Source: Numida meleagris (taxonomy: Eukaryota > Chordata > Aves > Galliformes > Numididae). Taken from it: a stretch of DNA of 64,000 bases. The translations under genes and the position numbers were made by a program. The stretch's first letter is position 1. Each line of letters opens with the position of its first letter. Location: NCBI RefSeq assembly GCF_002078875.1, contig NC_034410.1, positions 96,463,292 to 96,527,291 of the forward strand. Direction: 5' to 3'. This document shows, piece by piece, positions 13,601-25,600 of this stretch. The notes beneath the pieces are model-generated. The model had not been told where the DNA came from and made no database searches. It saw only the letters and a list, made by a program, of their open reading frames with translations.

Positions 13601-16600
13601 ACTGGCAACAAATAAATAATGCTGTTGATTTTACAAATAAATGTGTCTCCTGATGTTTTCCTGCCAGTAATCTCATCTGCTGGTTTTCAGTAAGTGTTCG
13701 CATCATGGTTAGGAAATATCAATACATTGTCTATTGTGTTTTGGGTCCACTCTAGGTTATTCATGAATAATTTCCAGGCTTGTTACAGAGCTTGCAATAG
13801 GGTAACATGCATGTTCTGGGTAAAGCGTCACATTTTCAGCGCTGGGAACACTAGGTTTCATTGACTGGATTTGTCAACTGAAAAGAAAAAGAGGCTCGTT
13901 TTCTTATTGATTCCAAAGCTTCTGTATAAGCTGGATTGTCATGCTGTTGCTCCACTTAGAATTCTGTCTGTGAAATTAAATATTTCAACATCAAATAGTA
14001 AAGTTTAAAAACATAGTTCCTATTTCAGATTGAAGAATGCATCCCATTGCTCTCTGTGAAAAAAAAAAAAATCTATCGTTTATTGTCATAGAAAGTCTAA
14101 AGGCAAATACAGCTTTGTCACCATCATAGGTTTTGCTTTTATTTTATTTGCTTACCTAATTTTTCATTTTGATGTTATTTGCTTTTAGGCTCACTTGGTG
14201 CATGTACCCTGGGCTGCACAGTGGCAAATTTTCAGTGTAACAATTAGATCTCTGTCTATATTCCTAATGCAAGCTTTGCTTTTACTATTTTGGAAAGGTT
14301 TCCCCTGTGAAGAAATTAACCATAAAGATTCTTGGCCTAATATTGCATTAAAAAATGCTGAAACAAATTACTTCGGCTGCTTTTTGTCTGCATATAGTTT
14401 CAAACGTTGTTTGCTGTCTTGTAATAGGAAAAGTTTCTCACCTTAAAAGAGCAGACTCCTTGTGTAGAATCTGGATCTGGCTTGATGCATTTGGAACATT
14501 AACAAGCAGTTGTTTTCATACTGCCATTTTTTTTTTAAGTTGCATGCTTCACCAAATATTCTGCAATTCTTTTTAAATTCATTTCTAAGCTCATATCTCT
14601 CAATATGAAATATTTGAATACCTTACTGTAGTTTATTATTGAGACACTACTAGCTTTTTTTTCTAGTGGTATATCTCTATTTCACATGACTTGATCCAAA
14701 TTCATTTATAAATTCCTTTATGGTGTGATCTGATGAATGTTTCACTTACACCAAAGCCAACTGATGCTTCAGTTGCTTTCTAATAAATGTACAAAAAAGT
14801 GATATATTAGTGTTTTTCACATACTTTTAAGACATCATTTCCAAGGGGGATGAACTAGACTGATTGAAATGTTCTTAATGTTTCATACTTTCCCATGTAA
14901 ATTGAAACAAAATTTAAAATATTTTATTGACAGTTATACCAGCATATAGCCAAATTTAGTCCTAAATCAATAACACAATGTTAACAAAAAACACTTTAAA
15001 AAACAATCCTTTCCCCCAAATGTTTTGCAGAGTAGTTTTCAGAAACTGTTCTCTGCAAACAATTTAAAACATTATATAGTTGTGAGTACAGGAGGCAACA
15101 TGACATGGTTAGTGTAGACTAAATGTTCTTAAGGCAAGTTGTGTGCCTACCACTGCCTTGCATTTAAAATTGATTCCACAAAAGCTAGAACAATTTGGAG
15201 TCTCCATGATTCTGTAAGTCTGCTAAAGGCCTTGAATGCAAGCAGGCATCAAAACATATTTTGCTGTTGCTATGCTGAACTCTTTGTTGCTTGTTTAGCA
15301 AGAACGTCTTCTGTGCCCTGAAGTTATTCATCCCTGTTAGTTTGATGCAATCATAAACAGTGAACCTGATCACCAATTTTACAGCTGTGCAATTAATGCA
15401 CGAAGAAGGGTTTGCCCTCAGCTGTACTTCTTAAGAACCCATTTTCAATGTGTTCTCCAAGGAGTTTATTGTAGCTGGCCCGCTAGCAGATTAATATGGC
15501 TGAGAGTCTCATAACAGTGAAAATGTGTTATAAACAGAGAAACATAAGTTAGATGCAACTGGCAATATGCCGCGATGTTGTTCCTGAATGAATCTATGGA
15601 CTTTTTTCCCTCTTTCTTCTTTCCATAAGGCATGGAGTATCACGTATCACAGCTGGTTGACTTTTGTGCTATTGATCTGGTCTTGCACACTGTGGATGAT
15701 TCGAGACCGAAGAAAATATGCTATGATCAGTTCACCATTCATGGTTTTCTATGGAAATTTACTGCTAATATTACAATATATATGGAGTATTGAGCTCAAA
15801 AATGATGAGCTTCCTCAAGTATCAGGTTTTTTGGAAAGAAAGGAACCTGGAGAGTTGGCATCAAAGGTAGGTGTTACAAACAGATGACAGAATACATTGT
15901 GACAAAAAAAAATGTCGATTGCTTGACATTTAAGAGCCTCGGTATTTAGCATAGCCATGTTCAGTAGCAGTTTTACAATAAATGATGAGTAGTTAAAAAA
16001 TACTGTGGAGAAATCTGCTTACAAAGCAGATCCAAAACAAATGTTTCAGACATATACATAGATTTTCTTGGTAATTTAGTGGAGAGTTGTTGGTGGATAG
16101 AAAATTTGGCTTTATAAAAGGGATCTGAAATAGTTGTGATTTGATTTATTAGATAAATTTGTATCCTCTTAAGTCTCACCTCTTGTAACTGAGAACATGA
16201 AGTCTCAGGTACTTCAGAACCCTTCAGCATTAATAATGGGATGGATGTTTCTGGCTATCAAGACTGTAAACACAGAACCTGTGTAGCCACTGGCAAAACA
16301 TCCACTGTTTGTAATGGGAATGGAGAAAGGGCAATACGAAGCCCTGAAAAAGAGGTAACCTCAGTGCTTGTAATTAAATAGTCATATTGTGATTCTAGTG
16401 CCTTTAGTTAGTGTGGCATTTTATGGTCACTCACATGATGTCAGGTCCATCTCAGAATATGCTGGCAACTAGAATTGTGCTGTCACTGCAACTGTCAGTA
16501 CTAATTCTTTATGATTTGGCACAAACAGCAGTACATGGCTGTGACTGAGCTTTAATTCTTTACTCTTACACCTGAAGCAGAATGAGTTGGAACCCATGTC

Positions 16601-19600
16601 AGAAAGAAGTTTGTTGACCTCAGCACATGATAGACGATAGATTTGTTCCTCTGATGTCCTGAATGCAGTACAAAAGGCATCGTGTTTGGCAGGTGTGCTT
16701 TTGAGGGAGATAATGAGCATAAATAGGAAGTTGTTTTGTAGAGTACCCAAGAGGGTATCTCAGACCGTGCAGCTAGTTGGCAGTGTTCCCCAAGAGCTAA
16801 GTGAATTGCTTTCCTCATGCCTCCTAGTTATCATTCAGTTGTTCTGCAAATGATCTTCCTGTTGGCAGTGCCCTTTGCACAACCATTTGTTGGTCTTTAA
16901 TGCATTTGAAAATTAGTGAATACTGTATTATTTTTCCTGTAAAGGTAGGAACAGTTTAGTAAGAGGGCAAAAGCTCAAGGATTTCTGCAAGTTTCAGTGT
17001 AAATAGCTTTGTAAATCTCTGAGAAGTTTTAACTGTTTGAATTCATCAGCGCCTTTAACGTAGTCTCTTATTAGCTATACAGTCAAATATCTAAAACTAA
17101 GAGCTGTTAAGAAACTATTGTGCATATGTGAGGATTTGGCCACACACAAGAAACTAATAGAAGATACCTACTTTTTTATGCTGAATATATTGCACTCTGT
17201 AAATGTCAGAATTACAGAAGGGTTGAGGTGTGCAGAGCCCTCTGAATCCCTCTGTCCCATCCCCGTGCTCCAGCAGGGCTACCCAGAGCAGGATGCCCAG
17301 GCCCATGTCCAGGTGACATTTTAAGATCTTCAAGGAGGAGATCCCACATCTCTGGCAACCTGTCCAATGTTCAGCAGTGTGCCCTCTTGTCACTTAGTCT
17401 TCTTTTGCTACTTATGTATTTATGGAAGCTCTTCATGTTCCTTTTCACATGCCTTCACTCAACTCCAAGTTGGCATTTACTTTCCTAAAAATGTCTCTGT
17501 GTGCTCGGACAGCATCTATATTTCTCTCAGGTTTTCTGGCTCATTGCCCATCCCCAGCTGGAGTCCCGTACATTCCAGTTCTTCTCTCATGCACTTCCTT
17601 AGCATCCTAGTCTGTCCTTTGTAAAGAGCCTGTACTCTTCCATTGCAGCACTGCACTCATACAAACCATCCCACCATGTCTCTGTGATTCTCAAAAGATC
17701 ATAGCCATGCAACTGCACACTCTTCTCTAATTCTTGTGCTGCTTATTTCCTGTACGGCATGAACTAATGTACAGGCGCTTCAGAGAGGCATCCCAGCATG
17801 CTGATTCCCCAGAAAGGGTCTGGAAGGTTTCCCCACGATGGTGACCTGAAGGCACTTCCTTACTTTCATACAAATGCTTGAGGTGACTTTACTTAATTTC
17901 TGTTTTGTTGATTATGTGTTTCCTTTCTTTCACATGACCCTCTGCTTGTCAACCCTGTCTGTTGCTCCCTCACAAAACTGCTGGTAACTCTCTCCTGTCA
18001 TTCCTTGTTTAAAGCCCTTTTAATAAAGGTTAAATTTAAATAAAGACTGAACACTGTATTCTGCAAGGAGAGGAAAACTGAAAAAAAAAAAACCCTGTAA
18101 CTTTTTCTGCCTAATTTTCTGCGTGCTTTGAATGTGATCTCTGGTCTGAACAGGAAATAAAATGAATAGTCTTAATGGAAATGCTGGAAATACCGAGGAG
18201 AACAACAAGCAAATGCAGAAGTGATGCAGAGCTAGTCACAGCAAAACAGTCTGTACTTCACAATATCAAAGTGTCTCAAAGATCAGAGCTCCTTTCCCCC
18301 ACAGAGCACATTAGATGAAGAACAGGACAGCTTTTCGCTTTATACTGCTGACCTTTCCTTTTTATTGTGTACAAACTCTTTGGCTTTTATATGTTTCCTC
18401 TCTGAGATTTTATTCTTCTAATTTATAAAGGAGTAAAATAAGACTGCACCGCTGAAATCAGTGGAAACATTGCAAAATATAAATATAAAAGCAATTGCTT
18501 GATGAATGGGCAATATGACTCTTTTATGAATTGTGGCTGTCTCAGAATTGCAAGCTGCTGAATTCAGTATTTTGCAAAACACAGAAATACACTCTTCATT
18601 AAACAAATTTATTTTTTTCTATTTTTTCTATTATTTCTATTTATTAATTTCTTTTTTTCTACTGTTATGGAGTTATGTTCTCTTCAAAGAATTAAGAGCC
18701 ACCTTAAATCTTGCAAATACTCCAAATGTGAAACACATTCAACTGTCTTTTATAACTTTAAGACACACCATTTTTTAAAAAATTTATTGCACTTAAGCAC
18801 CTGAAGCATCAAAGCTCTGAAATCAAGAGATTTGGGATATAGCAAACTTAATGACAGTACACTCACCTGACTGCACTCGATCCCTGCAGAAAGTGGAAGT
18901 GAACTCAGATAGACAGACTGAGGTTATACCAGTCAGTATATAATGAGAAGATCCTTCAACTTATAAGACAGGAGTTAAAAACTAAGTAGAACAAGGTAGA
19001 ATAGAACCATATAGGTAAATATATTTAAGAAAAGAGGCAGAGTGAAAAGTTAATGGAAAAGTGCAAATGAAGCATTGCTGGTTTTAATGCAGTGTTTCTT
19101 AGATAACTTCCAAAAAGCTGTGCTTTGACACTAATGCCATCATTGTCATTTTCTGATGGACAGAGAAAGCAAAAGCATGCAAAATTTATGAAGACACACG
19201 TTTGCATTAGCAGAAGGTAGGTTATACAATTAGCCTGTTGTTTTTGTTTTGATTTTTGTTTGCAGATTCTTTTCACGATTACTTTCTGGCTACTGCTTAG
19301 GCAACACCTCACTGAACAGAAAGCGCTTCAGCTAAAAGAAGCTACTTTATCTGAGGTCAAAGTTGGAAGTGAAGAAGATGAAGAAAAAGGTAAAGCTACG
19401 TTATTGGAGTCCTTCAGTCATAATAGAAGTTCAAGTTACTGTGTTTCTTAATGTAGAAATCAATTAGAAAGATCACAGAATCACAGAATCTTAGGGGTTG
19501 GAAGGGACCTCTGGATATCATCAAGTCCAACGCCCTGCTGAATCAGGTACCCTACAGTAGGTCAGACGGGTAGGTGTCCAGTGGGTCTTGAATGTCTCCG

Positions 19601-22600
19601 TGGAAGGAGGGTCAAGCATCTCTCTCAGCAACTTGTCCCAGTGCTCCATCACCCTCAAAGTAAAGAAGTTCTTTTCCATGTTTGTATCGATACCTGTTAC
19701 TAGCTAAGCAAGATATTACAAAATCTATGTGTAACTATCTCTGAGCAGATATAAAAATAAAACAGTTTTGAACTTCAGAAAATCAAATCAAATAAGAATT
19801 CTCTTTACTGTTGAACTGCAAAATATGAAAGGTAAATGAAATGACTCATTTGAAAAATGCTGTGAAACTTTCCAAGAATCAGTTTATTTCTGTGTCTCAA
19901 ACTCAAACTAGCAGACAAGTTGTAGGAGTTTAACCACAGGAGGATAAAAGTTTACATAGGAAAAAGCAATTAACCACAGGAGGATAAAAGTTTACAAAGG
20001 GAAAAGCAATTGCTAAATTCCTTGTGAGCTGAGCTTGTGCATAAACACTTGAACAAAATCAGAAATTAAGCTACTGATTTCAATGAGAGAATAAGCATGT
20101 AAATTTTTCTGTTATCCGGATACTTGTTCATGTGTGCCTGCTCTTGGGGAAGCATCTACCCTGCCCTCCACAAGCATCCCTGGATGAGTAACTGGGAAAT
20201 CCTGGCCTCTTCACAAGGCAAAAGGAGTTTGTCTTTTTTGCAGTCATTTAAGTGCAGTAGAAGCAGCAAGAAAAGTGGTAGTTTCTTTGAAAGAAAAAAA
20301 AAATGACAATGTTAGTGCAGCACATATATTTTTTAAGCTTGTTTGGTTTTATATTAATGCTTTTTCTTGCTTGTGGTTTTTAGAGGAAGCCGCAGTATTC
20401 TCTTAAGGACATTTATCCCTTTAAACTCAAGAAGAGAGGTTTTCTAGTGGTGCTAGTGGTTTCTTTGTTTTCCAGTTTAAAAGGTCTCTTGCCTGGGTTT
20501 CTGCTATGGGTAATGTTTTGACTGATACCCATTATACAATGCTTAGGCTCTCACTTTCCACTACAGCTGTCTGCATATCAGACAAAGTGAAGAGTGGCGT
20601 CTAGGTGTAGATCAGTATGCTGTATGGCTCTAGGAGCAGGCTGGGGCTTATACGATGTTAAAATGCTTTCCTCTGTTGTTGTGAATATTGTGTATAAGTT
20701 TCTGTGCTGCGTGTAGAGAATCTGCTTTCCATCCATTTCAATTCTTACTAAGGTCCCTAAAATAGAGGTCATATGCGACTCTGTGTATTTGCAGAAGAAG
20801 GAGAGTTGCAAGAGGGAGAAGTGGCAGAGGAAGAGGAGGAGGAGGAGGAGGAACAGGAAGATGATGATGAGGATGAACAGGATATTATGAAAGTTCTGGG
20901 GAAGCTGGTGATGGCTATGTTCATCAAGTACTGGATTTACGTCTGTGGAGGCATGTTCTTCTTTGTCAGCTTTGAGGGTAGAATTGTGATGTACAAAATC
21001 ATCTATATGGTACTATTCCTGTTCTGTGTGGCCCTCTATCAGGTAAGTGAGAACTGTATGAACTGAATTTTGATCTTGAATGCAATGGTACTTCTAACTT
21101 TGTAGTAAAGCAGCTTGAGTGGAATCATTAACAGTGTATTTGTTGTTTAGTTAGATATGGCATAATTGTAATAAGATTATTTGAAAGGGTTGATTCTCCT
21201 TTGATTTTGGTTATAGTGACAGGAAAGTGCACATAAATTAGGTGCTATTAAGTAATGCATCTGACCCACCTACTATGTGAAACTCCACTGCACATAACTG
21301 ACAGCTGTGGAAACTTCATGGGAAAGTTTTGGACCTGTGCACATCCCACATAATCACCAGTTTTTGTGATGGCTGGCTCACACAGCTTCCACACCCATGG
21401 GGCATGGGATCCCTCTCCTTTTGCACCTTCATCACCTAATGGCAAAGAAATTGAATGACTGAAGCTGTCCCTGGCCTTCACATCTGTGGCCATGTCCCAG
21501 CAGACATTTTTCCACAGATCTCTGTGCTTAGGTGCATATGTACCAGGACTAAGAACTTTATTACAAGGGTCTGAGTCTGCTATTTACTTCAGGCCAACAA
21601 GGAAGAGTAGTATTCTTAGTCTTTATTTCCAGTACAGCTTTGTCAGTATTCTATCAGTGTCTTTGCCTCGAGCTTCTTTTAAATTCCTCAGTGTGTGATT
21701 TTCAGGTGCACTATGAATGGTGGAGAAGGATTCTGAAGTACTTTTGGATGTCAGTTGTTGTTTATACAATGTTGGTACTTATCTTCATCTACACATACCA
21801 ATTTGAGTCATTCCCTGGGTTGTGGAAGAACATGACAGGCCTGGATGAAAACAAGTAAGTGTTTTTATTTCATTTCCTTTCATTTTTTTTTTCCGTTGGA
21901 CTTTTGGTTCTGGTATGTTCTGAGAGCACTCTCCCTCCTTGTAGTGAAAAAACATCATGAGACCATCCTCAGACATAGATGACTAAGCACTCAGCTCTGA
22001 AGCCATTGATTTATTGGAGTAGCAAAAGAGAAGAAAAAGGGCACGAGAAGGGCTCGGAGAGTCATATTTTCCCCTATCTGCTGCCAAGGTTTTCCTAGTG
22101 TTCCCAGTGCAGCGCCAATACTTCTCACTACATCTTTGACCATAGGAGCAAGATCCAGGGAGAGACAGGGCAGATTTGCAGGGTGCCTGGGGATGATGAA
22201 GATGGACCAGTACTCCTGCTAGTGAGGAGTGCTGAGTTTCTTCCTCCTCGTGATATATTGGGAGTTCCTCAATAGGAGTTTATGTCAGAAATTGTATGCA
22301 ATGTGAGTGGACTTCTGATGCAGAACTTTCAGTCAGAGACAATCCATGTGGTTCCTGTAAAGAGAATTGTGGCAGGACTGATTCATTTGGTTCTGTACAT
22401 TTACAGTATCTTTCTACAATTACTAAAGCCAAATGCAAAACACCTACATTGTAAAACTTTCTAGTTTAGAAGAATTTAAAGATCTAAAAGCATATAACAA
22501 GTACCAGCCTTTATTTCCTCATTTATGATTTGTGGCAATGTCTCATGACAAGAAAAAGGTTTTGGTGTGAACAGATGACTTAGTGGCTTTTTTTTTTTTT

Positions 22601-25600
22601 CCAGACTAGCAGACCTTGGTTTAAAAAGATTTTCTGTGGCTGAGCTATTCACTCGCATCTTTATCCCCACCTCCTTCCTACTGGCGTGTATCTTACACCT
22701 TCACTATTTCCATGACCGTTTCCTCCAGCTCACTGATTTAAAAGCTGTAACCAGCAAACAGGACAATACTATTTACAGGTAAAAAAACTAAGTAAATGGA
22801 CCTATTCATTATCTGTATTAAAATGCTATTTCTGACTGTCTTGTAATGTTCACTTTTCATTAGATGTTATTTTGCTTTTGTTGTAACTACCCGACTTAAA
22901 AAGAAAGGAGAAGAAAAATAAGCATCCCTTAGCAACCAGCACCTGGCTAAAGAAGCCACCACCAAAGTATCTGTCTTCCCCTACCTTCCGCTACTTGTCA
23001 AAGATTTTTCATTTGGAGGTACATTTTCAAATACACTGATACTGATGTATTTATCTCATTGATTTTCATCATTAGTGAGAGGAAGATGGTTAATTTCTAT
23101 GCGTGCCTTTTTGTAAGTCCTGTCAGTAATAGAAAATATGGCTTTTAATTTGGGTCACTTCAGTTTTTCATTGCCCTTTTTGAAGGCCAAATGGAGATCT
23201 GTAGATCTTTGGCAAATACTATGTACACATTGGACAATCAGGCATTTTTATAAAGTTGAACGTCATAAACATAAATATCCCAAATTTGTGATCATTCTTT
23301 AGAGACCTGGTCCTTGACTATAGTAGTGAGACTGTGCTCAGAGATGTTCAGCATTCTCATCAAGAACTTCACTTGAGTTTCTTCATGATACTGGGACATC
23401 ACTTCAGAATTTTACTATGCCTAATTCTTAAATGTTCCCCTATATAAAAAAGTAAGTCCTAGGATCCTACTCCAGAAGTATAAGAGAGAGAAATGGTTTC
23501 ATAGTAAACTGTATGTATAACCTATTCTTTAATTCTTTCAAGGAGCAATTCATTTAGACACAATTTTTGAAGTGTTTACCTACATGGTAAACACTTCAGA
23601 CCTTACACTTGTATGAATGAGGCTGAAACAGGGGATGTTTCTGGGCTATGATATTTGGAGAAATGTGCAATAGTGTGAAGTAACTGCACAAGCTCTGTTG
23701 TAGCCTAAACATTTTGCACTGTGCTGTCTAACATAGAAAGAGCTTCCAGCTCCCATCAACAGTGATGCAATAGGCATAAAATGGGGAAAAAAAAAAACTG
23801 AGACAGCTCCAGGACTTAGTAGGTACTGAGTAGGCACTTCCTGCCTGTGAAACCACTACCTGCAAATCTAATATGCATGAACGATACCAAAAATATTAGC
23901 CACTGTTCTCTAAGTGCTGGTGTGAAGAAAATCACTATAATTAATATCACATCGTTCTTGGATGATGGAACACTGATATTAAAGTCACAGAATGTTTGCA
24001 GTGTCATGTTGAGAGCAGAAAAAATTAAAGAAAATATCAGTATAAAAAATAAAGGTTGTGGGATATGGATTTTATCTGTAGTCAGTAATATTTTTGCCAG
24101 GAGTAGGTAAGTACTTTTGAGCAAGAGAGCTGAAAGTGGAGATCCGTAGTTGCAACAGGTGTTTCAGGATTTTAATTAAGCAGAGTGGCAAGTGAAGAGA
24201 ATTGATAGATATTTTTAAGTCTTAAACATGGCATATGTGCTACATTTGCCATTTTGCAATATTTTAAAATCACTGTTACCGTGTATATCATTTCACCTCT
24301 TCAAAAACATTGAGAATTTTGTCCAGTACCCAAATCAGAACACGTTTTCTGCTTTGTACAACCACAAACACTGCCTGACATACAAAAATTCAGTTTTCTT
24401 ATCTATTCATGTGATAAATCAATACTAACAATCTGCAGATTTTAAAATTCAGAGCTTCAGGATGAGAACTGCAGTGACAGTTGTACTGACAATGCATAAA
24501 TCTGGATAAGATCTAGTACAACAAGCAACTCCAACGCAAATCACGCTAGAAGAAGAAATAGGTTGCAGGCACAATTAAAACATATTAAAGAGTCGTGTCT
24601 AAAGCTTCAGTTGTCCCTTTTGCTTTGAAAACAGTAGCTTTCACACAAAAACTAGCTTACCTTTTGAAAGTGCTTTTATGTTGCTTCTGTTGCAAAAGAG
24701 GAAAAAAAGGAGAAAATTAAAGAAAATGAACTTTATGAATTGCGACGCAGTGGACATAAAGGTTATGAGACAGGTTAATTTCTATGGTATGATGCTCCAT
24801 TAGAATCACCTTTAAAGAAAAATAAATAATTAATGGAAATAGACAGAAGCAAAACATCTGTTTTTAAAAATGTGCTGAATAATCTGTGGCTTTCTTGAGA
24901 TGAAGCCATAGAGGCTGTCCTCACATTTTGGGGGTCTACGAAAAGTGCCCTCAATTCTAACTGAAGCTGCATACAATCTAAATGCCAGAGTATTATATTT
25001 ACAATCCTCCTAGACTTTTCACTGCATGGCATGCGTTAAACTTTCAGATTGTGTTCTGTTATGACAATGTGTCTCTTGGTAAACAGGAAAGTGTGCTCAT
25101 TCCTATTTAACAGTTTCCTTTTCTCTCTCTCTAATTCACTTCCCACTGTCATCTCATGCATTCCTGTGCTTACATCTCCCACCTCATAGCCATGCCAAAG
25201 TCAATGGCCGTGTTTATCTAATAATAAATAGGTGGGTACTTCAAACTTTCCTTTCCTTTAAAAAAGATATAGTATGCCTTGTTTGTTAGTTCTTAATTGC
25301 CTTCAAATAAAATACATTCTTGCTGCACCGTACTGTGAAGTAAGCAAGGAGAGAATATTGTTCAGGTATTGTAGTCTTCTAAAACTGACAAAGTAACTAA
25401 TACATTTCTCCTCCATATTTGTATGTTGTGAGTTCATCTCCCAGTCGGGATTCTTCTCTTAAACTTTGCCCATGTCTCAACACGGGATTAATTGGTGCTA
25501 TTTGAAATTGGCTGCAGACAATAGACTTGGTTGAGGAGGCTCGTTTACCTACCCTTTGTCTGTGCATGGAATGATGCATGCCTGCATGTGCACGCATTCA

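Larger units (their letters stand above)
15867..19265 (+). other. PIEZO2: PIEZO2 intron W6-W7, 3.4 kb
   Basis: Holds two antisense CR1 remnants (17210-17390 and 17640-17800) and a T-rich stretch at about 18603-18662. Otherwise unique-looking; no exon seen. Acceptor 'tttgtttgcag'. Confidence 0.85.
19390..20794 (+). other. PIEZO2: PIEZO2 intron W7-W8, 1.4 kb
   Basis: Contains an antisense CR1 fragment (19471-19700) and a 40-bp tandem duplication (19930-20009). No further exon recognised. Acceptor 'tgtatttgcag'. Confidence 0.87.

Noticed and set aside
22933..23018. Exon-like open segment after exon W10, ending at gag|gtacat
   Set aside because: Open in the PIEZO2 frame but 86 nt long, so joining to any downstream exon would shift frame; no matching PIEZO protein segment.
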